A model generated the notes under the pieces. That model had not been told where the DNA came from. It was given only the letters and a program-made list of their open reading frames with translations, and did no database searches. From Eubacterium sp. (GTDB lineage: Bacteria; Bacillota; Clostridia; Lachnospirales; Lachnospiraceae), in the NCBI GenBank assembly GCA_022796875.1, contig JAAWJJ010000038.1, forward strand, positions 1 to 36,760: 36,760 nucleotides of DNA, written 5' to 3'. Position 1 is the first letter of the stretch. Each line of letters starts with the position of its first letter. Positions 1 to 7,550 of this stretch are shown in pieces. The translations under genes were made by a program, and so were the position numbers.

Positions 1-46
1 ACTGCCCTTGTGCAGGAAAATGAGAGGCTCTTACTTCCGCCGTATT

Positions 47-128
47 TATGCAGCAATTTGGGGACAGGGATGTCCCCAAAAGTCCGAGTGCGCCCGGACG
101 GCGCATCGAGGGCGGTTGCGTCAGAAAC
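47..128 (+). repeat. dispersed palindromic repeat, copy 1
   Basis: The segment is built round a perfect 10-bp stem, TTTGGGGACA / TGTCCCCAAA, with a GGGA loop at 57-80. A related copy in opposite orientation lies at 16144-16234. There the stem is TTTCGGGACA / TGTCCCGAAA, so one base pair has changed on both sides while pairing is kept. Both copies share the leader TATGCAGCAATTT and a diverged right half (AAAAGTCC, then GGCG-ATC and TTGCGT). It looks like a dispersed non-coding palindromic element of the host genome rather than a phage feature. No transposase is visible. Confidence 0.6.
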
Positions 129-340
129 CGTAAAATATTCCGGCGGGATTAGAGCTTCCATTTGACGGAACAGGAAGAACAGCATATTTTGTGCAGGCTG
201 CCGTCCGAAATCAGGAAGTAAATGTTCTGATAATACTTTTTATATCACCATATTGCAGAAATTTCAGATAAAGCTTTTTTGCAAAAAAACCTTTTTACTG
301 CCGCCGCTTTTCCCCACTCTGTGAAAAACACACCAAAACG
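129..340. other. non-coding stretch, nothing recognised
   Basis: No gene-like ORF with a ribosome binding site is seen between the palindromic repeat and the rpmF terminator. The stretch is AT-rich in its second half. A gene may end to the left of the window. Confidence 0.4.
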
Positions 341-369
341 AATACCCCGACAGATCACTGCGGGGTATT
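341..369 (-). terminator. rho-independent terminator after rpmF
   Basis: On the minus strand the stem AATACCCCG / CGGGGTATT with an 11-nt loop is followed by CGTTTTGG and a T-rich stretch. It lies about 35 bp past the rpmF stop and would end the yceD-rpmF transcript. Confidence 0.75.
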
Positions 370-403
370 GACTCATTTCTTATCGTTGTTTTCATTCTTC
401 CGA

Positions 404-586
404 TTAATCTTCCTGCGGAATAATCTCTTTCTTATTATAAGAGCCGCAAGCTTTGCATACTCTATGAGGCATCATTAATTCACCACATTTGCTGCATCTT
501 ACTAATGTAGGAGCGCTCATTTTCCAATTTGCTCTTCTTCTATCTCTTCTGCCTTTGGAAGATTTATTTTTTGGACAAATAGACAT
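404..586 (-). CDS. rpmF: 50S ribosomal protein L32
   Basis: Sixty residues, the normal length for bacterial L32, a small protein of the large ribosomal subunit. It opens MSICPKNKSSKGRRD and has the four-cysteine zinc-binding form, CSKCGE near residue 31 and CKACG near 44. The start at 586 is chosen because GGAGGTG sits just upstream, inside the end of yceD; a longer reading frame upstream has no support. The gap to the yceD stop is 4 bp, so the two are translated from one message. The yceD-rpmF order is widespread in bacteria. Confidence 0.95.
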   Translation of the reverse strand: MSICPKNKSSKGRRDRRRANWKMSAPTLVRCSKCGELMMPHRVCKACGSYNKKEIIPQED

Positions 587-590
587 CAGG

Positions 591-1118
591 TTACACCTCC
601 TTATATTTGTTAAATATATCTTGAATCGCTGCCATTCTCGGGTCAGGCACCGTCTGATCACAGCCGCAGGCCTGGTTATTCAGGTTTGCACCACATTTTT
701 TGCAAATCCCTCTGCAATCATCTTTACACAGCACCTTTGCCGGCCAGTGAACCAACATTTCCTTACGGACAAGCCTGTCTGTATCCAGCTTTGTACCCAT
801 CATGCAACTTTCCGCTTCCATATCTTCCGCTTTGACACCGCCGTTTCCGTCTAACTCAAGTTCCTCCTGGATTTCCAAATGAAACTCATACGGAACCTCT
901 TCCAGACAACGGTCACATGGGATGGAAACGCTTACCTCTACGCTGCATTGAATCTGTAAGGCTTTGTTCCCTACATTTATAATATGAAGCGTAAACGGTT
1001 TGTGCTTCGTGACAGGGAAGCTGCCCATTGCAGATTCAAAAGCGCTCATTTCCAAACAGGCTTCCTGATATATTTCCTTATTTTCACAAGATAAAATATC
1101 ATTTAAATCCAAAATCAC
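591..1118 (-). CDS. yceD: YceD/DUF177 family protein
   Basis: A 175-residue DUF177 protein starting with GTG (ribosome binding site AGGAG 7 nt upstream). Visible family marks are the IPCDRCLEEV block near residue 70 and the C-terminal cysteine cluster (CKDDC, GICKKCGANL, then CGC). The family is linked to 23S rRNA and ribosome assembly and is almost always encoded next to rpmF, as here. It is driven by the TTGACA-17-TATACT promoter at 1155-1183. Confidence 0.92.
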   Translation of the reverse strand: MILDLNDILSCENKEIYQEACLEMSAFESAMGSFPVTKHKPFTLHIINVGNKALQIQCSVEVSVSIPCDRCLEEVPYEFHLEIQEELELDGNGGVKAEDMEAESCMMGTKLDTDRLVRKEMLVHWPAKVLCKDDCRGICKKCGANLNNQACGCDQTVPDPRMAAIQDIFNKYKEV

Positions 1119-1154
1119 AGTTTTCTCCTATCTCACAATCACACGTACCAAACA

Positions 1155-1183
1155 AGTATACTTGTCTTTTCCCTATTTGTCAA
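1155..1183 (-). promoter_or_regulatory. sigma-A promoter of yceD-rpmF
   Basis: On the minus strand, TTGACA (1178-1183) and TATACT (1155-1160) are separated by exactly 17 bp. The -35 box overlaps the stop codon of the DUF3021 gene, so this is a new transcription unit and not read-through. Confidence 0.8.
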
Positions 1184-1647
1184 CGGTTATTTTCGTCTTT
1201 CCAGGGCAGATTTTCATTCATTCTTTTCACATTATTTTTACCGATTACAAACTGCACCATCCAGATAATCACAAAGATCAAAGCAAATATTGCAAAATAT
1301 CTGAAAACTCCCGGAACGCTGTGTTCCATCCAATAATTTATCCATGCGACCGGCACCATAATTACAGATATAATGATAAAATATATTCCGGTCTGTTTTA
1401 CAAGGCTCCAATGTTCGATCTCCCAAATCACGGAAGATGCCGCAAAACCGACACCCAAAAATCCGCAGAGCAGCGCCTGCAGCAAAACGGCATAAATTTC
1501 ATTTCCCATAATGGAAATAAGGTCCGGCACACACGGGGAATAATATCCGCCTGCCCAAATCAGGGAAATAATAATAGTAATAAAGTATCCGATTGCAACC
1601 CCGATCGGGAAACCCAGCATACCCCTTAACAATATTTTTCTTTTCAT
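1180..1647 (-). CDS. DUF3021 family membrane protein
   Basis: A 155-residue protein with four strongly hydrophobic segments (about residues 10-30, 45-65, 75-95 and 110-130) and a charged C-terminus, typical of DUF3021. In Firmicutes this family is usually paired with a LytTR DNA-binding protein, as here. The pair is thought to form a membrane-controlled regulatory unit in which the membrane protein restrains the regulator. The start at 1645-1647 is preferred over the ATG six bases upstream because GGAGG is then 7 nt away instead of 1. Confidence 0.85.
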   Translation of the reverse strand: MKRKILLRGMLGFPIGVAIGYFITIIISLIWAGGYYSPCVPDLISIMGNEIYAVLLQALLCGFLGVGFAASSVIWEIEHWSLVKQTGIYFIIISVIMVPVAWINYWMEHSVPGVFRYFAIFALIFVIIWMVQFVIGKNNVKRMNENLPWKDENNR

Positions 1648-1659
1648 CTTCATTCCTCC

Positions 1660-2100
1660 TCACATTCCCAACAGTTTTTTCACCTTTGAAACATAACGTC
1701 TTGAAACATACGTAGTAGCGCCATTGGACAGTTTCACATAAATGGTGCCCGCCAGATTCAGATCAAAGTGACTGACTTTTTTCAAATTGATAATTTCCGA
1801 ATTGGAAATCCGGACAAAATCCCGCGTATTCAGCCTCTTTTCTATCTCATACAACCGCAAACGCAGGACGTATTCCCCTTTGTCCGTTACCGCAAATACT
1901 TTTCCGGAAGCGGCATAGACCCGGATCAGTTCCTCCTCTTCCAACACTTCAACCTTCCCGTCTTTACTGCCGGAAATAATCTGAGGAACATCATCGGATA
2001 TTTTTTTTACAATCTCATGGACCTCTTCCGTCATGGACGCAGTCAGAATCACGACTTTCGGTTCCGTACAGGCACTGTTGATTTTAATTTCCACCTGCAT
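1660..2100 (-). CDS. LytTR-family DNA-binding transcriptional regulator
   Basis: 146 residues. The C-terminal half (about 55-146) is a LytTR DNA-binding domain: the RVYAASGKVFAVTDKGEY block, RDFVRISNSEIINLKKV, then YVSRRYVSKVKKLLG. There is no receiver domain, as in the LytTR-DUF3021 two-gene systems where the partner membrane protein replaces a phosphorylation input. Start chosen at the ATG behind AGGTGAT. The DUF3021 gene begins 12 bp after its stop. A sigma-A promoter (2130-2158) and direct repeats (2173-2218) precede it, consistent with autoregulation. Confidence 0.9.
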   Translation of the reverse strand: MQVEIKINSACTEPKVVILTASMTEEVHEIVKKISDDVPQIISGSKDGKVEVLEEEELIRVYAASGKVFAVTDKGEYVLRLRLYEIEKRLNTRDFVRISNSEIINLKKVSHFDLNLAGTIYVKLSNGATTYVSRRYVSKVKKLLGM

Positions 2101-2129
2101 AAAAATCACCTGCTCTTTCTTTCTGCCCC

Positions 2130-2158
2130 ATTATAGGAAAAATGGCTTTCGCTTTCAA
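2130..2158 (-). promoter_or_regulatory. promoter of the LytTR-DUF3021 operon
   Basis: On the minus strand TTGAAA (2153-2158) and TATAAT (2130-2135) are separated by 17 bp, about 30 bp ahead of the LytTR start codon. Confidence 0.75.
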
Positions 2159-2172
2159 CCGATTTTCGACGG

Positions 2173-2218
2173 TCGGTCGGTTTCCGCATATAAGTGGTAT
2201 GCAGTATTCGGTCGGTTT
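2173..2218. repeat. 11-bp direct repeats upstream of the LytTR promoter
   Basis: TCGGTCGGTTT occurs at 2173-2183 and again at 2208-2218, 35 bp apart, directly upstream of the -35 box of the LytTR operon. LytTR regulators bind pairs of direct repeats, so this is a candidate autoregulatory operator. The second copy abuts the stop codon of the DUF262 gene. Confidence 0.45.
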
Positions 2219-2219
2219 G

Positions 2220-3683
2220 TTATTTCAGACATGCAATCATTCCGTTATAATTTTTCTGTACGCTGTCCTTGATCACCCCGTAATGCAGAAATTTTTCCAA
2301 AGCTTTTACTCCGCACTCATCTGTTTCATCAATATCGTAAATATGTTTTACAAATCCGATCACGGCCGGCAATACGTATTGATTGGCAGTGTCCTGCCGG
2401 TTTTTTACCTTAAGCAGCCATTCGTTCGCACAATCCGCATAAAACAAAACGTCGTCTTTATCATTTACAAAACTGAGGGCAGCCAAAGCCGCCGCCTGAA
2501 TTTCCCTGTCCGACAGTTCCTGTCCGTACATAAAATCCGTATTCCGGAAATCTTCTACAAACGCTTCTGTTTCCTGATCTGCTTCTGTTCCCTGATCTGC
2601 GGCATTTTCATTGCTGAAATAGTCCTGCATCAGCGTCGTCAGCAACTGAATCTTTGCAGTAATTAATTTTTTATCCTTAGTTCCGCCTTCTTTTTCCAGC
2701 AGATCATAAGTCGTTCCGTTCACTTCTTTCTTATGAAGTTTTGTCATTAAATCCGTCATAAATTCCGGAAATCCTGCATCCTCTACGCCAAGCTTTGTAA
2801 ACCGGTCAAATACTGCCAGCCAGACGGAAATGTCTTTCAAAACAAACAGGCTGCGAAATCTGTCTTCACATACTTTTTCTATTCTTGACGCATAGCTTAA
2901 CACCCTGTCATACTCTTTTTCAGAAGAATGTTGGTTTAAAAAAATACTCATCTGTTTCGGCTGCTTTTTCCATTTATCCAAATGATAGATTGTCATCACA
3001 GACTCGCAGACGATCTTTTCATAAGTCCCTTTTTTCTTTTCCTTTTCGGAATAGGCGGTACAGTTTTTAAAAAAACTGCACTGGGAAACTGCCCTGATTT
3101 TCCTCGCGTAATTATCAATATAAGTAAAGGCTTTCTGCGACGCGTTCATTGCCTTATGGTTATTATATCTTCGAACCAGTTTTGAAATCTGCTCCATCGT
3201 GCAGTTCTGATGGATTACAATACGGATTTGATAATCGTCAAACCGTTTTTTTAATTCTTCCGGCAGCATATCAAATGTTTTTCCTTTCATATCAAACGTA
3301 GCGGTATCCCAAACCACACTGCCTTCCTCATTTTTACAGACCAAATTATTTTTGTCGCGTTTTTTCCTCTGGTAACGGATTTTACCATCCTCCACGGACG
3401 AAGTGATTTTATAATTTCCGTAACGGAATCGGATCAATGCGGAACTTCTCTGCATTCCGTCTACAATATATTGCTGCACGACGCCGTCGTCTATTTCCTC
3501 TTCTCCCAGAATAACCGGCGGGATATAATCGTCGGTCAATACCGTCATAACCAACTCGTTTATCGCGTTATTATCCCAGCAAAATAATCTCTGGACGTCC
3601 TGGTTATCACTGATATCATCATCCTTTACCTTGCTTAAATACGAAATTAACGACAACGACTGTTCCCTGATTTTTTTTGCCAT
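2220..3683 (-). CDS. DUF262-type (ParB/GmrSD-N-like) protein
   Basis: A 487-residue protein. The N-terminal 120 residues carry the DUF262 signature: an aromatic-rich VQRLFCWD block (residue 31 on), IPPVILGE (55 on) and VDGMQR (75-80), the family's DGQQR box with M for the first Q. DUF262 is a ParB-like fold found in GmrSD restriction enzymes, where it couples nucleotide hydrolysis to DNA cleavage, and in many phage and defence loci. The C-terminal HNH nuclease (DUF1524) of GmrSD is not recognisable; the remaining ~350 residues are mostly helical and unassigned. It is downstream of the sigma-like gene on the same strand, so it probably shares the SOS-like promoter at 4460-4488. The start is uncertain: a GTG one codon upstream (3684-3686) is also possible. 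Its role beside a phage transcription module is not known. Confidence 0.75.
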   Translation of the reverse strand: MAKKIREQSLSLISYLSKVKDDDISDNQDVQRLFCWDNNAINELVMTVLTDDYIPPVILGEEEIDDGVVQQYIVDGMQRSSALIRFRYGNYKITSSVEDGKIRYQRKKRDKNNLVCKNEEGSVVWDTATFDMKGKTFDMLPEELKKRFDDYQIRIVIHQNCTMEQISKLVRRYNNHKAMNASQKAFTYIDNYARKIRAVSQCSFFKNCTAYSEKEKKKGTYEKIVCESVMTIYHLDKWKKQPKQMSIFLNQHSSEKEYDRVLSYASRIEKVCEDRFRSLFVLKDISVWLAVFDRFTKLGVEDAGFPEFMTDLMTKLHKKEVNGTTYDLLEKEGGTKDKKLITAKIQLLTTLMQDYFSNENAADQGTEADQETEAFVEDFRNTDFMYGQELSDREIQAAALAALSFVNDKDDVLFYADCANEWLLKVKNRQDTANQYVLPAVIGFVKHIYDIDETDECGVKALEKFLHYGVIKDSVQKNYNGMIACLK

Positions 3684-3710
3684 CACTTTTGTCCCCCTAT
3701 TATGCTCTTT

Positions 3711-3811
3711 TTTATGCTAAAACAATATTTTATTCCGCTGTAATTCCCTGTTTATGCTAAAACAGTATTTATCCCGCTGTGATTCTCTGTTTACATTAAA
3801 ACAGTACTTTT
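3711..3811 (-). repeat. about 2.5 copies of a 40-bp tandem repeat, each a small hairpin
   Basis: The motif TTTATGCTAAAACA recurs at 3711 and 3751 and, diverged, at about 3790, with period 39-40 bp. On the transcribed minus strand two copies form CTGTTT-(6 nt)-AAACAG hairpins; the copy nearest the DUF262 gene has lost one arm. The first copy includes the sigma gene's stop codon. The array fills the gap between the sigma and DUF262 genes and may be a binding site or an mRNA processing/stability element. Confidence 0.6.
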
Positions 3812-4401
3812 ACGTTTTCATATGCCCTTATGCCAAGCATATGGTCTGAATATTCTTTTTTACTGATCCGTAATAATTTCCTGATTTCATCCTGCAAATA
3901 CCCGTCAGCCAGCAGCAGGACTATCTTCCTTTGAATTTTTGACAACCTGTCCAAATATTTTTCTACTTTATTGTCCGATGCAAACTCCGCTTTTGCAAAC
4001 ACTTCTTCTTCCATACAAAATCCGGAATCGATCATTTCTTCCATATGTGCGTCATCTTTGCAAAGCGCATCAAACGAAATAACCTGTATATACTCTGTGT
4101 TCCCGGCAGAACTGCAGGCAGTCCGTCCTGTTTTCTTCCCACTGTTTTTATCTCTGATATAGGAAGAAAACTTTCGGTTGATATTCCCGCTCAAAAATGC
4201 CTCAAACGTACCGCCTCTCTTCTCGTCAAAACGATCGGCGCTGTCACGCAGAGCATCTAATGCAATACTGTAAAGATCGTCATGGTCCATTTGTGAAATC
4301 CCGCCGATTCTGCATATTTTCGGATAACATAATTTCTTCAATTTTTGCAATTCATTCCGGCAGTAATCATTCAGAATCCGCTCTTTTTGTTTTGTGTCCA
4401 T
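3796..4401 (-). CDS. sigma-70-like RNA polymerase sigma factor
   Basis: 201 residues. Residues ~38-90 match sigma region 2 (DHDDLYSIALDAL, then DRFDEKRGGTFEAFL, then a basic stretch). Residues ~150-195 match a region 4 helix-turn-helix (DRLSKIQRKIVLLLADGYLQ, then EIRKLLRISKKEY). Regions 1.1 and 3 are absent, as in small alternative sigmas. Start taken at the ATG (4399-4401) with GGAGGT upstream; the frame runs 8 codons further but without a ribosome site. Transcribed from the LexA-like-box promoter, divergent from the YonO-like polymerase. Inference: it redirects host RNA polymerase to element genes after DNA damage. Whether it also touches the YonO-like enzyme is unknown. Confidence 0.8.
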   Translation of the reverse strand: MDTKQKERILNDYCRNELQKLKKLCYPKICRIGGISQMDHDDLYSIALDALRDSADRFDEKRGGTFEAFLSGNINRKFSSYIRDKNSGKKTGRTACSSAGNTEYIQVISFDALCKDDAHMEEMIDSGFCMEEEVFAKAEFASDNKVEKYLDRLSKIQRKIVLLLADGYLQDEIRKLLRISKKEYSDHMLGIRAYENVKVLF

Positions 4402-4435
4402 CCTTACCTCCGTACAAAAACACATTTCATTTTCA

Positions 4436-4488
4436 CAAACATTTGTTTGTTATGCTCTTATTATACGAACACTCGTTCTTTTTGTCAA
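4436..4488 (-). promoter_or_regulatory. consensus sigma-A promoter with two LexA/SOS-like operators
   Basis: On the minus strand TTGACA (4483-4488), 17 bp, TATAAT (4460-4465): a perfect match at both hexamers with ideal spacing. The dyad CGAACACTCGTTCT (4466-4479) sits in the spacer. A second, perfect 5-4-5 dyad, CAAACATTTGTTTG (4436-4449), lies around the start of transcription; centres are 30 bp apart (about three helical turns). The Gram-positive LexA (DinR) consensus is CGAAC-N4-GTTYG-like, so tight repression with release after DNA damage is the natural reading. The protein that binds here is not shown by the sequence. Confidence 0.75.
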
Positions 4489-4606
4489 TACCAAACTTTA
4501 ACAAAAAAAACGGAGAATAAATAATTAGCACAAAAACAAACCGCCGTGCAGCCAAAGCCGCCGAACTCGCTGCCTGCGGAAATAAAAGGAAAGGAAGTCG
4601 AAAAAA

Positions 4607-4783
4607 ATGACAAACAGCGAAAAAAGACAAAACACGTTCGGAGGACTGATCTATCTTTCGGACTTTACCGCCGAATACGGCGGAACGCGCCATATCGCGT
4701 CACGCATCCTGTCTGACTGGGAGTTTGACAGGCAATGCAGAAAAAACGGAACAAACAGAACAAATTATAATGGAGGGAAATAA
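4607..4783 (+). CDS. small protein of unknown function, coupled to the RNA polymerase gene
   Basis: A 58-residue ORF (starts MTNSEKRQNTFGG) behind AAAGGAAAGG. It has no recognised domain; it is hydrophilic with a tail rich in N, R and K. Its TAA stop is immediately followed by the TTG start of the polymerase, and the polymerase ribosome site (GGAGGG) lies inside its last codons. Translation of this ORF should therefore control polymerase synthesis. It could be a leader or a small polymerase partner. A short frame ending TGA overlaps its ATG by 4 bp but has no standard start codon. No clear plus-strand promoter was found between 4489 and 4606. Confidence 0.6.
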   Translation: MTNSEKRQNTFGGLIYLSDFTAEYGGTRHIASRILSDWEFDRQCRKNGTNRTNYNGGK

Positions 4784-7519
4784 TTGACGTCACAAAAATT
4801 TATTTTTAAAATACACTCTTCCAGGCTGCGCAAAGCAAAATGGAGCCTGAAACTAACGATTGGCGAAGCCAAAGCGTCCAAAGAACTGATCGCGGTAAAC
4901 GACAGCCAGCTGATCCGGTTTATCGACGAAATTAACGGCATGGATGTTTGCAGCCTGGAAAGCCGGATTTCCGATCTGCAGGTCAAAATAAAACACCAAA
5001 AATCCCAAAAGGACCTCGCCGTATCTAGGCCGGAAATCAAAAAACTATACGCCGAACTGGATGCATGCCAGTTTCAAAAAGATTACGTCTGCGTTGTCAT
5101 TGATAAAAAAGCCGACTACGTCAAATTATACAAAGACGGATTCCAAATAAATAAAATTACATACCGCAGGCTCCTTGGGACCACCGGCGGAGTCAAAAGC
5201 AGCACGATCGTTTTTGTCAACGAAAAACTGCTCCCCGAATTAAACAGGCGGATTGACAATGGCCGAAATCCGGATAAACCGTTCGTACCCGCAAAACTGG
5301 AAGCCTACCGTTCCCTTGTATGCAGTTCTTCCGTCCCGGTTTCCTGGCCGGAAGGAATCGTTGTCGTCCGCGACTGCATTACCCATTTTCCGGCGGATGT
5401 GATCGAACTGGACGACACATACTCCGACCGGCCCTGCATGAAATTTGTCCGTAATAAGGAAATCACATTAAACGAAAGCGACGGCTACGGACTGGCCATG
5501 CCCGGCCTCATGGAACGATGGGGACAGGAAATCGGGGCCGGCTTTTCTTTACCGGGCTGCGTCATCCGGAACGCTTTCTGCAAAGGCGCCGTATTCCCTG
5601 TGGATTTCCGGAAGTTCGCCAAAGACAACGGGTTTTCCGAAATCACCGACATATGGGGAAATACCTGTCCGATTGACCGAGTGGAACTGGTACTGACAGA
5701 ATCCATGCTAAAACTGTGGGACTCCTACTCTTCTATAGAAAATTACCTGACTAACTGTAAGAAAAACCATTACACGTTTGCCATCACCAAATATTCGGAA
5801 GAAAAACTGGAACATGTACGGAACATGAACTATCAGTTTTTGCAAAGCTATGATTTCACAGACGATCAAATCGAAGAACTGATCGCGCCAACCGTAAAGG
5901 AAATCCGGGATATCCTTGGCGATGATTACCGGAAAACCATTTTATACGCAAAAGGGACCGGATTAAACGAAAACAAAATCGGCCGTCTTGACGCTTCCTT
6001 TGCCACCGCGCTGATGATCGAACCGGAAATGAAAAATGACCCTTATGTGGCAGGCCGTATCCGTTCCATGATTCAAAAACGCATCAACGACGCCAAAATC
6101 GGCGTTTTAAAAGTACCGGCAAACTATTCCCTGGTTTCCGGCGACCCATATTCTCTGTGCCAGTCCATGTTCGGCATGGAAGTCACCGGACTGTTAAAAG
6201 CCGGACAGGTTTATTCCAGATACTGGACCGATCACGGCGTCAGCGAGATTGCCAGTTTCCGCGCGCCGATGACTTCGCACAATAATATCCGCCGCCTGAA
6301 AGTCGTGCACAGCAGGCAGATGGATGAATTTTACCGGTATATGACGACGCCCACAATATTCAACAGCTGGGATACGTGCGCGGACGCTATGAACGGAATG
6401 GATAAAGACGGGGACTGCGTCATCAATACTTCTTTTCCATTATTAGTGGAAAATACCAAAGACCTGCCCGCCATCCAATGCGTACAAAGAAAAGCTCCCA
6501 AATGCATTCCGACGCCGGAAGATTTGATGCAGTCAAACATTGACAGCTTCGGCAATGCGATCGGCGAAGTGACCAATAAAATCACTTCGATGTTTGAAGT
6601 GCAGGCCAGATTTCCAAAAGACAGCCGCGAATACAGGCTGCTCGGCTACCGTATCAAATGCGGACAGCTCTATCAGCAAAACAGCATTGACAAAACCAAA
6701 GGCATCCTGGCAAAAAACATGCCGGCCCAATGGTACAAACAGGGAAACGACGTTTCCGAAACGGACTCTTCCAAAGAAAAAAAAGAACGCTGGATCGACA
6801 ATCTTATTGCCGCCGATAAAAAACCTTACTTTATGAAATACATTTATCCGTCGGAAAAATCCGGATACGAAGATTACAACCGCAAAAACAACGAAAAATG
6901 CCTGATGCGTTTCCGGATAACGCTGGAAGAACTGCTACAAAAGGAAAACCGGTCGGAAGAGGAACAGACATTCCTAGACTTTTATCAAAAACATTTACCG
7001 CTCGGCACGGCTCCTTGCATGGTCAACCGGATTTGTTGGAAAGTGGAAGAAATATTTGACGGCGCGGATTTGCCGAAAGCCTCGGATTTTGACTATTCCA
7101 TTTTAAAATGCGATGCCGAATATCCGAAAAGCCTCCATACAAAAATCAAAAAAATCTATGAAAACTACAAACGCGAATTGCAAACCTATATGCAAATTGC
7201 AAAGTTGGAACGCGTCAAACAGGAAGACCGCCAGATGCAAAAATATCTGCTGCGAGAACAGTTCCGGCAGCTTTGCCTGACGCAGTGCCCGAATGAAGAA
7301 ATTCTGTGCAATATCGTCCTGGACCTTTGTTACGGCGCGTCCCGGCAAAGCAAGCAGTTCGCATGGGATATTTGTGGCGGCCAGATTATCCGGAATCTGT
7401 TAAAAAGGAACGATTCCAAAATATCATATCCGGTTTTAGACGAAAACGGGGATATCGAATTTGAAGGACAACGCTTCCGAATGGAAACTACCCGTATCTC
7501 TGATCCCGAAATTATTTAA
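4784..7519 (+). CDS. YonO-like single-chain DNA-dependent RNA polymerase
   Basis: A 911-residue protein, close to the ~905 residues of YonO from Bacillus phage SPbeta, a one-polypeptide polymerase related to the beta and beta-prime subunits and to eukaryotic QDE-1-type RNA polymerases. The diagnostic DxDGD metal-binding motif is present as DKDGD at residues 540-544, in the context AMNGMDKDGDCVIN. About 90 residues earlier is a second conserved block with KVPANYS and SGDPYSLC (about 445-460). A long lysine-rich, helical C-terminal part follows (about 640-850). The start is TTG, one base after the upstream stop. YonO works without sigma and transcribes late phage genes. By analogy this enzyme should transcribe the tail genes that follow. 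Weak-homology assignment, but length, motif and context agree. Confidence 0.85.
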   Translation: MTSQKFIFKIHSSRLRKAKWSLKLTIGEAKASKELIAVNDSQLIRFIDEINGMDVCSLESRISDLQVKIKHQKSQKDLAVSRPEIKKLYAELDACQFQKDYVCVVIDKKADYVKLYKDGFQINKITYRRLLGTTGGVKSSTIVFVNEKLLPELNRRIDNGRNPDKPFVPAKLEAYRSLVCSSSVPVSWPEGIVVVRDCITHFPADVIELDDTYSDRPCMKFVRNKEITLNESDGYGLAMPGLMERWGQEIGAGFSLPGCVIRNAFCKGAVFPVDFRKFAKDNGFSEITDIWGNTCPIDRVELVLTESMLKLWDSYSSIENYLTNCKKNHYTFAITKYSEEKLEHVRNMNYQFLQSYDFTDDQIEELIAPTVKEIRDILGDDYRKTILYAKGTGLNENKIGRLDASFATALMIEPEMKNDPYVAGRIRSMIQKRINDAKIGVLKVPANYSLVSGDPYSLCQSMFGMEVTGLLKAGQVYSRYWTDHGVSEIASFRAPMTSHNNIRRLKVVHSRQMDEFYRYMTTPTIFNSWDTCADAMNGMDKDGDCVINTSFPLLVENTKDLPAIQCVQRKAPKCIPTPEDLMQSNIDSFGNAIGEVTNKITSMFEVQARFPKDSREYRLLGYRIKCGQLYQQNSIDKTKGILAKNMPAQWYKQGNDVSETDSSKEKKERWIDNLIAADKKPYFMKYIYPSEKSGYEDYNRKNNEKCLMRFRITLEELLQKENRSEEEQTFLDFYQKHLPLGTAPCMVNRICWKVEEIFDGADLPKASDFDYSILKCDAEYPKSLHTKIKKIYENYKRELQTYMQIAKLERVKQEDRQMQKYLLREQFRQLCLTQCPNEEILCNIVLDLCYGASRQSKQFAWDICGGQIIRNLLKRNDSKISYPVLDENGDIEFEGQRFRMETTRISDPEII

Positions 7520-7550
7520 AACTATGTTTATAAGACGAGGAGGACCCGCT

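Noticed and set aside
4520-4610. Short basic peptide ending in a 4-bp overlap with the 58-residue ORF
   Set aside because: Only ATA or ATT is available as start after an upstream stop, and no conserved feature is seen.
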